This document shows positions 15,811 through 24,061 of a stretch of DNA of 24,615 nucleotides, piece by piece. Made by a program: the position numbers and the translations under genes. Position 1 is the stretch's first letter. Each line of letters begins with the position of its first letter. The stretch is from positions 1 through 24,615 of the forward strand of contig CAZUOO010000013.1 in assembly GCA_964621555.1 (NCBI GenBank). Direction: 5' to 3'. The notes under the pieces are model-generated. The model saw nothing but the letters and a program-made list of their open reading frames with translations. It was not told the origin of the DNA and did no database searches. The DNA comes from UBA2022 sp964621555. Its GTDB lineage: Bacteria > Patescibacteriota > Dojkabacteria > SC72.

Positions 15811-15838
15811 GGATTAAGAATCATATTAAAATTATACT
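15809..15838 (+). promoter_or_regulatory. Candidate proximal promoter of ftsA-ftsZ
   Basis: TTGGAT (15809-15814), an 18-base spacer and TATACT (15833-15838) end 14 bases before the ftsA ATG, implying a leader of about 7 bases. Its -35 box overlaps the -10 box of the distal candidate. Confidence 0.4.
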
Positions 15839-15852
15839 GCCTCTAAATAACA

Positions 15853-17169
15853 ATGGCACGCAGAATTATTACAGCAATTGACGTCGGTACGAGTAAGATT
15901 ACAACAGTAATAACAACTGTTGATGATAACCAGCAATCCCCTACAGTTATCGGTGTTTGTTCTCATCCAAGTAAAGGTATAAAGAAGGGTGTGGTAGTTA
16001 ATATTGAAGAAGCTACAAATGCTATATCAGAGAGTGTTACAGCTGCTGAGAGAATGGCAGGAGTTACCGTCTCTGACGTTTTTGTATCTATAAACGGTGA
16101 GCAGGTTACAAGTCTTAATAATAAAGGTGTTGTAGCAGTTTCAGATTCTGAGATATCTGTCGAGGATACATATAGAGCTATTGAGAATGCAAGAACCCTT
16201 TCCCTTCCCGATACATTAAATCCAATCCATATCATTCCTAGAGAGTTTGTAGTTGATAACCAGGGTGGTATTAAATATCCGATTGGAATGACAGGGAGTA
16301 GGTTGGAAGTGGAAACTCATATCATAACTGCGCCTAACTCATATTGGAGAAATATTAAAAAGTGTGTTGAGCAATTGGCATTACATGTATATGACGTAGT
16401 ATTTGTATCATGGGCTTCTTCACTCGCAGTCCTAACAGATACTGAAAAAGAACTAGGAGTATCTTTGATCGATATTGGTGCTGGTACATCCAGCATTTCT
16501 ATTTTTGAGGAAGGATCAATTGTATATAGCGGTTGTGTGCCTTTAGGTGGTTCCAATATTACCAGTGACTTGGCAATTGGTCTCCAAGTTTCTCTAGAGG
16601 AGGCTGAAAAGATTAAGATTAATATGAATAAGATACTCAATAATAATACAGTTGCCGCTACTGGATCTGATGATAGAACACCTGCGTTACTAAGAAAGGT
16701 TGAAGAGAAAGAGGAGGCAAAGAAGGATACTACAAAGAAAGATGATTTAGTTGATGTCTCATCATTAGGAATTAAGAGCCAAAAAGAAATTTCAAGAACA
16801 TTCCTCAAGGAAATTGTTAAGGCAAGACTAGAAGAAATATTCGAACTAATTAAGGATAACGTTAAGAAATCTGGATACACTGTGGCAATGCCAGCAGGTG
16901 TTGTGTTAACTGGTGGAAGCTCATTAGTTGTGGATGCTACTAAGGTTGGTCAATCTATCTTCAAAGTCCCATGTAGAATGGGATATCCTTCTGGATTATC
17001 TGGTATGGTTGAAGAAATTTCCGATCCTAGCTACTCAGCAGTACAAGGTTTGATTAAGCATGCAATTGATGACGATGTAGATTCTGGATCATCCTCTAAC
17101 GATGGAGGTTTCTCATTTGGTGGTACTTTCAAGAAAATTGTTTCTTGGTTTAAATCCCTATTACCTTAA
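15853..17169 (+). CDS. ftsA: Cell division protein FtsA
   Basis: A 438-residue actin-family ATPase that tethers FtsZ to the membrane. It shows phosphate-1 loop DVGTSKI (10-16), the 1C-domain sequence ISESVTAAERMAG...VFVSINGEQV, and phosphate-2 loop DIGAGTS (207-213). The adenosine motif lies near VVLTGGSS. The C-terminal 15 residues (424-438) form an amphipathic helix with Lys and Trp, the membrane-targeting sequence of FtsA, after a Ser/Gly/Asp linker. Residues about 262-309 form a longer, Lys/Glu/Asp-rich stretch than usual between the 2B helices. ftsZ follows after 21 bases. Candidate promoters lie upstream, and there is no Shine-Dalgarno motif. The assignment is secure. Confidence 0.97.
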   Translation: MARRIITAIDVGTSKITTVITTVDDNQQSPTVIGVCSHPSKGIKKGVVVNIEEATNAISESVTAAERMAGVTVSDVFVSINGEQVTSLNNKGVVAVSDSEISVEDTYRAIENARTLSLPDTLNPIHIIPREFVVDNQGGIKYPIGMTGSRLEVETHIITAPNSYWRNIKKCVEQLALHVYDVVFVSWASSLAVLTDTEKELGVSLIDIGAGTSSISIFEEGSIVYSGCVPLGGSNITSDLAIGLQVSLEEAEKIKINMNKILNNNTVAATGSDDRTPALLRKVEEKEEAKKDTTKKDDLVDVSSLGIKSQKEISRTFLKEIVKARLEEIFELIKDNVKKSGYTVAMPAGVVLTGGSSLVVDATKVGQSIFKVPCRMGYPSGLSGMVEEISDPSYSAVQGLIKHAIDDDVDSGSSSNDGGFSFGGTFKKIVSWFKSLLP

Positions 17170-17190
17170 ATTTAGTTTGGTTTAATTGAA

Positions 17191-18345
17191 ATGCTTGTTA
17201 CAACAAACGTAAATCCCGTAGCGAAAATAAAAGTAGTTGGAGTTGGAGGAGCGGGAGGAAATTCCATCAACACGATGATCTCTGAATACAATATTCAGGG
17301 TGTTGAGTTTATGGCGTTTAATACCGACCAGCAAGCATTGAAGAACTCACTTGCACCTGTAACACTTCAATTAGGAGAGGAACTAACTCAAGGATTAGGA
17401 GCTGGAGGAAATCATAACCTAGGAGCACAGTCTGCTGAAGAAAGCTTAGATCAGATACATGAGCATCTTGCAGGAGCTCACATGGTATTTATAACAGCAG
17501 GAATGGGTGGTGGAACAGGTACAGGTGCTGCAGCTGTGGTTGCCGGCGTTGCTAAAAATATGGGAGCACTAACAATTGCTGTAGTTACAAAACCATTCTC
17601 ATTCGAAGGTAAGCATAGGATGGAAGTTGCAGAAGAGGGGATTGCTGCATTAAAAGATAAAGTTGATACATTAATCGTTGTTCCTAATCAAAAACTTCTA
17701 GATATTGTAGAGGAGAATATCTCGTTCTTTGAAGCAATGAAGAAAGTTGATAATGTACTGGCGGAGGGAGTACAAGGAATATCAAACCTTGTAACTGGTA
17801 CCGGGTTTATTAATGTAGACTTTGCTGACGTTAAATCAATTATGCTCAATGCAGGAACTGCATTAATGGGTATTGGTAAAGCTTCAGGTGAAGATAGGGC
17901 TGAGAAGGCCGCCAGAGCAGCTACTACCAATCCACTACTCGAGCTTTCAATAGAAGGTGCAACTGGTGTTCTATACAACATTACAGGTGGATTAAATCTT
18001 TCAATGCAAGAGGTTGATAAGGCTGCTGAGCTAATTAAAGAGGCAGTTGATCCTTCTGCAAACGTAATCTTCGGTGTTTCTATCGATGAAACTGCAGGTG
18101 ATGAGATGAGTATTACGATTGTAGCTACAGGCTTTGATGAGAATAAGCAGGTATTTAGTAGGTCTCCAAAGTCTACGACTGTTGTAGACGCTCCAACAAG
18201 GTTGAATATTAAAGATACTACAAGCGGAGCTGATGATGTATCCTCATTATTAGCTGACGATAGCGATTTCTCTGTTCCTGCAAAGGACGATGATAGTACT
18301 GATTTGGATGATGTGCCTGCATTTATGAGGAAGATGAGAGGCTAA
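17191..18345 (+). CDS. ftsZ: Cell division GTPase FtsZ
   Basis: The 384-residue tubulin homologue that polymerises into the Z-ring. The nucleotide-binding start VVGVGGAGGNSINTM is followed by GGGTGTG (106-112), the tubulin signature. The synergy loop NVDFADVKSIM supplies the acidic residues that activate GTP hydrolysis in the adjacent subunit. A Thr/Ser/Asp-rich linker leads to the conserved C-terminal peptide LDDVPAFMRK (from residue 372), which binds FtsA. Because this tail and the FtsA membrane helix are both present, the pair should work as in model bacteria. It lies 21 bases after ftsA and 3 bases before a DUF1232 gene. Confidence 0.99.
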   Translation: MLVTTNVNPVAKIKVVGVGGAGGNSINTMISEYNIQGVEFMAFNTDQQALKNSLAPVTLQLGEELTQGLGAGGNHNLGAQSAEESLDQIHEHLAGAHMVFITAGMGGGTGTGAAAVVAGVAKNMGALTIAVVTKPFSFEGKHRMEVAEEGIAALKDKVDTLIVVPNQKLLDIVEENISFFEAMKKVDNVLAEGVQGISNLVTGTGFINVDFADVKSIMLNAGTALMGIGKASGEDRAEKAARAATTNPLLELSIEGATGVLYNITGGLNLSMQEVDKAAELIKEAVDPSANVIFGVSIDETAGDEMSITIVATGFDENKQVFSRSPKSTTVVDAPTRLNIKDTTSGADDVSSLLADDSDFSVPAKDDDSTDLDDVPAFMRKMRG

Positions 18346-18348
18346 ATA

Positions 18349-18546
18349 ATGGAAATTAAACAAGCTACTCCCCAAATCCCTACCTTTTGGAGTAAGAACT
18401 GGTTTTTAATTGTTGTAATAATTTATGTGTTTATTCCAATTGATTTGATTCCCGACCGTCTCCCTCTATTAGGTACACTTGATGATACTGGAATGATAAT
18501 CATTGAAGTACTCAGAAGATATGCAAATTACAAAAAGACAAAGTAG
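18349..18546 (+). CDS. DUF1232 (YkvA-like) small membrane protein
   Basis: A 65-residue protein with one hydrophobic helix running into IPIDLIPDRLPLLGTLDD, the signature of DUF1232. The function of this family is unknown. Its ATG lies 3 bases after the ftsZ stop, and GAGG in the end of ftsZ sits 7 bases before the ATG, one of few plausible Shine-Dalgarno spacings here. The gene overlaps the following SEDS gene by 26 bases. Placement between ftsZ and rodA, with overlap, suggests a role at the membrane in growth or division, but that is inference from position. Confidence 0.85.
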   Translation: MEIKQATPQIPTFWSKNWFLIVVIIYVFIPIDLIPDRLPLLGTLDDTGMIIIEVLRRYANYKKTK

Positions 18547-19801
18547 TCTAAATCTTCATCTCCCAATAATAATTCCTGCCGTAATTCTATCTATAATAGG
18601 TGTAATTACATTAGTCTCTACCTCTGTAGGACTGGGGTCTGAATTATCATTACCAACCATTGCATTAAAACAGATCGGATTTCTAGTTATAGGTGTCCTC
18701 ATCTACGTACTAATGAGTAAATTTGATTACACATATCTAAAGTATCATCCGATTTTGATTCTTGTATATGTGGGAACACTTACCTTGCTTATTTTAACTT
18801 TAATTTTTGGGGAAGAAGTTAAAGGAGCGCAACGGTGGCTGACAATTGCAGGGGTGCAATTACAACCCTCTGAATTTGCCAAAATAACGGTAATACTTAT
18901 TACTGCATATGTAATGTCTCTTCAGAAGAAGTATCACGAATATATCCTCGTGCCAATATCGCTTCTGTTAATAGTACCAATACTGATACTTGTATACATG
19001 CAACCGCATGGAAGTATGAGTATACTGTTGCTCTCAATATGGGGAATCACTGTGTTCTTTTCTCTAAGGGATCAACTTAGAAATTTTCTAATGTTGCTTC
19101 TATTTGGTTTTGTGGTAGTTGGGATTGCAGGGTATATTATCTCGAATAATTCACTCTTCATTCTCCTATTCTTCGCGGGACTGGTTATATACATATATAC
19201 CTTCTTCTCGCAGAAAGGTATACAAGCCTTGGCAACAATCTTCTTTCTCATTGCTATAATTAGTGGGGTGGTATTTAGCTATTCATGGAATTCTATTCTA
19301 TTGCCATACCAGAAAGAGCGAATAACGACGTTTATAACACCTGAAAGCGCTGATCCTAGTAGTACTTTCAACGTAGATCAAGCAAAGATAGCTATTGGAT
19401 CGGGGCAGATATTCGGGAAGGGGTTTGGAAATGGAACACAGGCGAGTCGTGATTTCCTGCCTGAACATCAAACCGACTTCATTTTTGCATCCTACGCGGA
19501 ACAGGCCGGCTTTATTGGGGCAATATTTCTAATCACTATGTATTTAGTTATACTTGTTTCTGTATTTAAATACCCTTTTACTCACTCTGGAGATATTTTT
19601 GCAACAACTCTAGTTATTGCATTGGGTATGAAATTACTGTTAGAAGTCTTCATTAATTTGGGAACGAATATGGGAATTACGCCTGCCACAGGGATTCCAC
19701 TGTCATTGGTGAGTGCGGGGGGAAGTATTACCATTGCAACGTTCTTCTCATTAGGCTTAATACAAAGTATAATGAATCAGAGGTCATTTATTGACAATTA
19801 G
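18521..19801 (+). CDS. rodA: SEDS-family peptidoglycan glycosyltransferase, RodA type
   Basis: A 426-residue polytopic SEDS protein that polymerises lipid II glycan chains, normally with a class B PBP. The motifs are RWLTIAGVQLQPSEFAK, then RITTFITPESADPS with the loop Asp expected to be catalytic, AIGSGQIFGKGFGNGTQ, FLPEHQTDFIFA and TGIPLSLVSAGGS. The GKG-GTQ and FLPEHQTDFIF wording is closer to RodA than to FtsW, although it sits beside ftsZ where FtsW is usual. Only one SEDS gene is in view, so it might serve septation here. I chose ATG 18521 (MQITKRQSS), which overlaps DUF1232 by 26 bases; ATG 18503 adds six residues. The TTGACA box for rplU lies in its last codons. Confidence 0.9.
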   Translation: MQITKRQSSLNLHLPIIIPAVILSIIGVITLVSTSVGLGSELSLPTIALKQIGFLVIGVLIYVLMSKFDYTYLKYHPILILVYVGTLTLLILTLIFGEEVKGAQRWLTIAGVQLQPSEFAKITVILITAYVMSLQKKYHEYILVPISLLLIVPILILVYMQPHGSMSILLLSIWGITVFFSLRDQLRNFLMLLLFGFVVVGIAGYIISNNSLFILLFFAGLVIYIYTFFSQKGIQALATIFFLIAIISGVVFSYSWNSILLPYQKERITTFITPESADPSSTFNVDQAKIAIGSGQIFGKGFGNGTQASRDFLPEHQTDFIFASYAEQAGFIGAIFLITMYLVILVSVFKYPFTHSGDIFATTLVIALGMKLLLEVFINLGTNMGITPATGIPLSLVSAGGSITIATFFSLGLIQSIMNQRSFIDN

Positions 19802-19819
19802 GCGTTATTAAATTAAAAT
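19791..19819 (+). promoter_or_regulatory. Promoter of the rplU-rpmA operon
   Basis: A perfect TTGACA (19791-19796), a spacer of exactly 17 bases and TAAAAT (19814-19819) end 8 bases before the rplU ATG at 19828. The -35 box overlaps the rodA stop codon. A start site about 7 bases after the -10 would leave a leader of only one to three bases. Confidence 0.75.
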
Positions 19820-19827
19820 CCAATGTT

Positions 19828-20175
19828 ATGTCAAAAGAAACAACTGAAATTAAAAACAAGTTCGCAATCGTAGAAGTTGGGGGAACTCAATTAAGAATCT
19901 CTGACGACGGACTATATGAAATTAACAAAATCCCAGGAGCTAAGGGAGATAATTTTTCTACAGATAAAGTACTTCTAATTGCAGATGGTGATACTGTACA
20001 CGTTGGAAAGCCATATGTAGAAGGAGCAACCGTAGAATTTACAATCGACTCACAGAAGAAGGGTAAAAAGATAGATATCTTCAAATATAAAGCCAAGGCT
20101 AGATATAGAAGGTCATACGGAAGTAGACCATTGGTATCTAGATTAGAAGTAAAGAAGATTAAAGTTTCTAAGTAA
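19828..20175 (+). CDS. rplU: Ribosomal protein L21 (bL21)
   Basis: A 115-residue protein of the 50S subunit. After a short N-terminal extension (MSKETTEIKNK) it matches L21: FAIVEVGGTQLRIS, then VLLIADGDTVHVGKPYVEGATV and FKYKAKARYRRSYGSRPLVSRLEVKKI. L21 binds 23S rRNA and is one of the usual first genes of the L21-L27 operon. A strong promoter directly upstream places the transcription start almost at the ATG. No ribosome binding site is seen. The next gene begins after the stop with the compact junction TAATTAATG. The assignment is secure. Confidence 0.97.
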   Translation: MSKETTEIKNKFAIVEVGGTQLRISDDGLYEINKIPGAKGDNFSTDKVLLIADGDTVHVGKPYVEGATVEFTIDSQKKGKKIDIFKYKAKARYRRSYGSRPLVSRLEVKKIKVSK

Positions 20176-20178
20176 TTA

Positions 20179-21348
20179 ATGAAATACTTTTTCATTCCTG
20201 GTAGAAATTATGACCTTTCGAAGGCTGAATTAATAGCAGTACTCTCTTCACATCTTTCATCTACATACAATTTCCATTTTGCGGAGAACTATATTCTTGT
20301 CGATAGTAAGGAGAATGCTGATACATTTATAAGAATCTTTAATAGATTAGGAGGTTTTACCTCTTGTGGTGTGTTATACGATGATATTGATAACATCCTA
20401 GAAGAACTTACCGATTTAAAGAAGATTACATTCGGTTTAAGCGTCTTTACAGACTCAAGGGATAAATACTCAAAGAAAGGGATTAAAGATGTTTTAGAGG
20501 GTATTAAGGGGCTTCTAAAGGAGCGTGGGGTATCGTCACGATACCTCATACCTAACGGCTTGATGTTAGATACAGCTCAAGTGCTGCACAATAGGATATT
20601 GGAGAAGGGATTTGAGCTGGTGATATTTGATTACAAAGCGAGAGTTCAGTATGGAAAAACGTTGGCAGTTCAAAATATCGGGGTATTCTCTGAAGTCGAG
20701 TTCGATAAACCCTATACAAATAAGGCAATGGGAGTTTTACCTGCTAAGCTTGCTACTATTATGGTTAACCTTTTAGGGTTGAAAGATGGTGATACCTTAT
20801 GGGATCCATTCTGTGGGTCTGGAACTATCCCTCTGGTTGCGCTATTAAATGGGTACAATGTTATTGGCTCAGATATTGATAATGAGGCTGTAAATGGTAC
20901 TCGTGATAATGTGGCGTGGCTTGCTAAAAGAAATAGAGTTAATGATGTAGGTGTTAATATCTTTCATTTTGATGTCTTAAATCCTGATAGTAGGGTGGTG
21001 AGGGACCTTAGGCGAACTAGTCTGCAAGGACTTGTTTGTGAGCCTTTCATGGGCCCACCTCAGTTTAAACCTCTTTCACAGGCAAAGGCCAATACACTTC
21101 TTGCTAATGTTGAAGCATTATATACAAACCTCTTCAAGCTACTTGAAAATATCAAGCTTACAGAGTTTAAAGCCGTAATCGTAATACCATCATATAAGAC
21201 ACGTGAGGGGTGGTTAACACTCAGCTTGAATAGTGTAATTAGTAAAAAATGGCAGGTAGATACAAATTTAGGGGAAAGGGACTTGCATTGGAAGCGTTCT
21301 GATAGTATCATTAAGCGCAATATTTTTGTGCTATCAAAGAAGAGTTAA
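20179..21348 (+). CDS. THUMP/Trm11-like RNA methyltransferase
   Basis: A 389-residue protein with an N-terminal THUMP-like region (about 1-170), which binds RNA, and a C-terminal UPF0020-type methyltransferase domain. The SAM motif is DPFCGSGTIPLVALL from D209, followed by VIGSDID. Related Trm11/Trm-G10 enzymes make N2-methylguanosine at position 10 of tRNA. Their catalytic motif is (D/N)PP(Y/F); here the equivalent position reads EPFMGPP (E288-P294), so the chemistry may differ or tolerate this change. It lies between the genes for L21 and L27, where Firmicutes have the Prp protease. Its ATG follows rplU by 3 bases, and rpmA follows after 17. tRNA is the default substrate, but rRNA is possible given the company. 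Confidence 0.8.
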   Translation: MKYFFIPGRNYDLSKAELIAVLSSHLSSTYNFHFAENYILVDSKENADTFIRIFNRLGGFTSCGVLYDDIDNILEELTDLKKITFGLSVFTDSRDKYSKKGIKDVLEGIKGLLKERGVSSRYLIPNGLMLDTAQVLHNRILEKGFELVIFDYKARVQYGKTLAVQNIGVFSEVEFDKPYTNKAMGVLPAKLATIMVNLLGLKDGDTLWDPFCGSGTIPLVALLNGYNVIGSDIDNEAVNGTRDNVAWLAKRNRVNDVGVNIFHFDVLNPDSRVVRDLRRTSLQGLVCEPFMGPPQFKPLSQAKANTLLANVEALYTNLFKLLENIKLTEFKAVIVIPSYKTREGWLTLSLNSVISKKWQVDTNLGERDLHWKRSDSIIKRNIFVLSKKS

Positions 21349-21365
21349 ATTAGAAAGAATTAAAA

Positions 21366-21632
21366 ATGTCACACGTCAAAAGCGGTGGAGCAGTCAGAAT
21401 CAGTACGAATGTTCCAGGAAAAAGGCTTGGTGTAAAGAAATCTGCTGGACAGGTTGTGAAAATTGGCAACATTATTGTGAAGCAGAGAGGATCTGTTTAC
21501 CACCCTGGTAGAAATACCAAGATGGGAAATGATTTCAGTATCTATGCTGTTTCAGAGGGTGTTGTTGAGTTTAGAAGGATGACTGGTTACAAAAGAGGGC
21601 AGTATTACGTTGATGTAAACCCTGCTAATTAA
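21366..21632 (+). CDS. rpmA: Ribosomal protein L27 (bL27)
   Basis: An 88-residue 50S protein whose flexible N-terminus reaches the peptidyl-transferase centre. It starts MSHVKSGGAVR, then PGKRLGVKKSAGQVVKIGNIIVKQRG and YHPGRNTKMGNDFSIYA, in line with L27. There is no N-terminal extension of the Firmicutes type that needs removal by Prp protease, which agrees with the absence of prp between rplU and rpmA. The stop codon overlaps the next ATG (TAATG). Upstream AGAAAGAA is not a usable Shine-Dalgarno motif. The assignment is secure. Confidence 0.97.
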   Translation: MSHVKSGGAVRISTNVPGKRLGVKKSAGQVVKIGNIIVKQRGSVYHPGRNTKMGNDFSIYAVSEGVVEFRRMTGYKRGQYYVDVNPAN

Positions 21633-22387
21633 TGCCACGTACCAAGTTTATTCAAATTGAGAGTAAGAACGCAATTTTAGAACTCCTTCAGGAGGGAAAA
21701 AAGTTTGAAAAAATCTATGCTGCCATTAACTCATATAAAGACCCTAAGAGTTTAGAAATCTTTAGAATTGCAGGTGGTAGGCGCGTACCTATAGAAAAAG
21801 TATCTAGGAAGTTCCTCGATAGACTATCAAAAGCTTCAACATACGAGAGTGTTATTGGATTGATGGAAGCAGATAATATGTGGTCGCTAACCGAGTTGTT
21901 AGCCAAAATTCATGAACAGAATGTTAACCCTTTTTTCCTGCTTCTTGATCATTTGAAGTATGACCTTAATATTGGAGCTATCCTTAGAACTGCATATGCA
22001 AGTGGTGTAAACGGTATTATAACCCCTGTAAAATCCGAAAACTTTCTCACAAACGAGAGTTTAAGAGTCTCAATGGGAGCTGCTGCTAGAATTCCAATTG
22101 TAGAAATGAATATGTTCTCTGCAATTCAAACTATGAAAAAAGAGGGGATTAGTGTTGTTGCATTATCAATGGAAGGTAGTGAGTACTATAACGTAGATCT
22201 TAGGGGACCTGTTGCATTTGTATTAGGTGCTGAAGATGTAGGGATTTCTGCTCGTATACTTGAAAGAGCAGATCATACTATCTCAATTCCAATGAGAGAG
22301 GGTATTGGTTCCCTAAATGTAGGGGCAAGCGCCGCGGTTATCTGTTATGAGAAGCTTAAACAAGAGGTTAAGGGATTTACTAAATAG
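21632..22387 (+). CDS. SpoU/TrmH-family rRNA 2'-O-methyltransferase (RlmB-like)
   Basis: A 251-residue protein with an N-terminal substrate-binding domain (about 1-90, starting KFIQIESKNAILELL) and a SPOUT knot domain. Motif 1 is LNIGAILRTA with Arg119; motif 2 is LGAEDVGI with Glu201; motif 3 is ISIPMREGIGSLNVGASAAV. The length and two-domain order match RlmB, which methylates G2251 of E. coli 23S rRNA in the peptidyl-transferase P loop; TrmH-like tRNA activity cannot be excluded. The ATG overlaps the L27 stop by one base, so the two are coupled, and L27 and the RlmB target lie close together in the ribosome. It ends directly against the convergent parB stop, with no bases between. Confidence 0.9.
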   Translation: MPRTKFIQIESKNAILELLQEGKKFEKIYAAINSYKDPKSLEIFRIAGGRRVPIEKVSRKFLDRLSKASTYESVIGLMEADNMWSLTELLAKIHEQNVNPFFLLLDHLKYDLNIGAILRTAYASGVNGIITPVKSENFLTNESLRVSMGAAARIPIVEMNMFSAIQTMKKEGISVVALSMEGSEYYNVDLRGPVAFVLGAEDVGISARILERADHTISIPMREGIGSLNVGASAAVICYEKLKQEVKGFTK

Positions 22388-23245
22388 TTAAACTCCCATC
22401 TTTGTTACAATCTCTTCCAATTCCTTATTCGTATTATATCTGATTATTATTTTTCCACCGTGACTAAGTTTCATTATTTGTGCGGTGTACCCAATCTTGG
22501 TAGATAGTTTCTTAGCGATACTATTAATGTACTTTGCAACCTCCTCATCAGTTTGCTTGGAACTTGTTTTACCGAAGTTTATTTTTCTTACCATCATCTC
22601 GGTCTCTCTTACGCTTAGTCCTCTTCTCATAACTATGCTTGCAGCTGCTACAAGTGATGACTTGTCGGTTATACCTAATAGTGCACGTGCATGGCCCTCA
22701 GATAGCTTTTCGTTAAGTACGGCCTCTTTAACCTCCTCAGGGAGCCCTAAAAGCCTAATCTTATTGGTGATCGCTACTCTACTTAACCCAACCTTCTTAG
22801 CTATAGCACTCTGAGTCATTGCAAACTCCTCTTGTAGTTGTTTAAACGCTACGGCTTCTTCAAGTGGATTGAGGTCTTGTCTTTGGATATTTTCAATTAA
22901 TGCAAGCTCAAGCATCTGTTGTGGTGAGGCGTCTTTCATTACCACAGGTACTTGTTTTAGTCCTGCTAATTGTGCTGCACGGAATCTCCTTTCACCTGCG
23001 ATTAGGAAGTATTTATCCGATCCTTCATCTTTAGTTATGATTAGGGGTTGGATTATTCCATGTTCTTTGATTGAATCAGCTATTTCGATCAACTCTTCAG
23101 GGTTGATATGCATTCTAGGCTGGTATGGGTTGGGAGCAATCTTATTTATGTCAAAGCTCTCATTGTATGCTCCAGATGAGTTTGATATTTTATCTGCACT
23201 TATTAATGCGGCTAGTCCTTTTCCCAGTCTGTTATTTTCTGCCAT
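22388..23245 (-). CDS. parB: Chromosome partition protein ParB (Spo0J)
   Basis: A 285-residue CTP-dependent DNA clamp that loads at parS sites and acts with ParA in chromosome segregation. It starts with RLGKGLAALI, the segment that stimulates the ParA ATPase in this family. The N-domain has NPYQPR and the CTP-binding motif GERRFRAA (from residue 84). ENIQRQDLNPLEEA precedes a helix-turn-helix at about 143-165 (MTQSAIAKKVGLSRVAITNK). A C-terminal dimerisation domain follows. parA is 17 bases upstream on the same strand. The stop codon abuts that of the rRNA methyltransferase on the other strand, so transcription must end by read-through or by unknown means. Confidence 0.96.
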   Translation of the reverse strand: MAENNRLGKGLAALISADKISNSSGAYNESFDINKIAPNPYQPRMHINPEELIEIADSIKEHGIIQPLIITKDEGSDKYFLIAGERRFRAAQLAGLKQVPVVMKDASPQQMLELALIENIQRQDLNPLEEAVAFKQLQEEFAMTQSAIAKKVGLSRVAITNKIRLLGLPEEVKEAVLNEKLSEGHARALLGITDKSSLVAAASIVMRRGLSVRETEMMVRKINFGKTSSKQTDEEVAKYINSIAKKLSTKIGYTAQIMKLSHGGKIIIRYNTNKELEEIVTKMGV

Positions 23246-23262
23246 GTTTCTCTAATTACAAT

Positions 23263-24054
23263 TTAAACAAATCTCTTAATGAACTCTTTAGCGAGTTTCG
23301 CGTACGCAATTCCTCCTGTGGAGTTTGGATCATACTCAATTATGGTTTTTCCATATGATGGGGCTTCTGATAGTCGCACATTTCTTGGTACGATTGTTTC
23401 AAATACTTTCTCATTGAAGAAGCCCTGTACATCTTTAACTACGCTTTCTGAGAGTTTTGTACGGCTGTCAAACATCGTTAAGACTACGCCCCCAATATTT
23501 AGTGTGGGATTTACGCTACTCACAAGTTTGGTAGTTTCCAATAGCTGCCCAAGACCTTCAAGGGCAAAATATTCACACTGTATTGGGATTATCACTTCAT
23601 CTGCAGCGCAAAGGGCGTTGATCGTGAGGAGGCCAAGGGAAGGTGGACAATCTATTAATATGTAATCAATGTCTTCTTTAAAGTCATGCAGTGCTTTCTT
23701 GAGAAGTGTCTCTCTGGATAGCATGTTCACCATTTCAATTTCAGCACCAGCAAGGGATAGGTGAGAGGGAACGAGAAGGAGATTTGGGATAGTCGTTGTT
23801 ACAAATGTGGATGCTATTGGTACTGATTCTATTAGTACGTTATATATGCTTTTATACGGAGCTGGTTCGCTATTTTTCCAACTGTCCTTGGCAAACTGTT
23901 GTGAGAATCCAACGCCTGATGTGAGATTGGCCTGTGGGTCTAAGTCTACAAGGAGAACCCGTTTTCCTTCGCTAGCAAGGCTCGCACCAAGATTTATCGT
24001 GGTTGTTGTTTTTCCAACTCCTCCTTTTTGATTCGCAATTACAAAGATTTTCAT
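23263..24054 (-). CDS. parA: Chromosome partition ATPase ParA (Soj)
   Basis: A 263-residue deviant Walker ATPase. The Walker A motif KGGVGKTTTTINLG begins at Lys10, the signature lysine of the ParA/MinD class. LLVDLDPQANLTSG holds the A' motif, and DYILIDCPPSLGLLTINAL the Walker B region. The short N-terminus without a helix-turn-helix marks the chromosomal Soj type rather than plasmid P1-type ParA, so autoregulation would need ParB or another protein. Its promoter ends 7 bases before the ATG, so the message may begin at the start codon itself. It is cotranscribed with parB downstream. Confidence 0.97.
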   Translation of the reverse strand: MKIFVIANQKGGVGKTTTTINLGASLASEGKRVLLVDLDPQANLTSGVGFSQQFAKDSWKNSEPAPYKSIYNVLIESVPIASTFVTTTIPNLLLVPSHLSLAGAEIEMVNMLSRETLLKKALHDFKEDIDYILIDCPPSLGLLTINALCAADEVIIPIQCEYFALEGLGQLLETTKLVSSVNPTLNIGGVVLTMFDSRTKLSESVVKDVQGFFNEKVFETIVPRNVRLSEAPSYGKTIIEYDPNSTGGIAYAKLAKEFIKRFV

Positions 24055-24061
24055 CTATATC

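Noticed and set aside
16317..16880. Open frame of 187 codons antisense to ftsA
   Set aside because: It is fully inside a well-conserved gene, has Ser/Leu-rich composition typical of a reversed coding frame and no recognisable domain.
6727..18546. Two separate overlaps of exactly 26 bases (6727-6752 and 18521-18546) as a shared signal
   Set aside because: The sequences in the two overlaps are not similar, and the same length can arise by chance in compact genomes.
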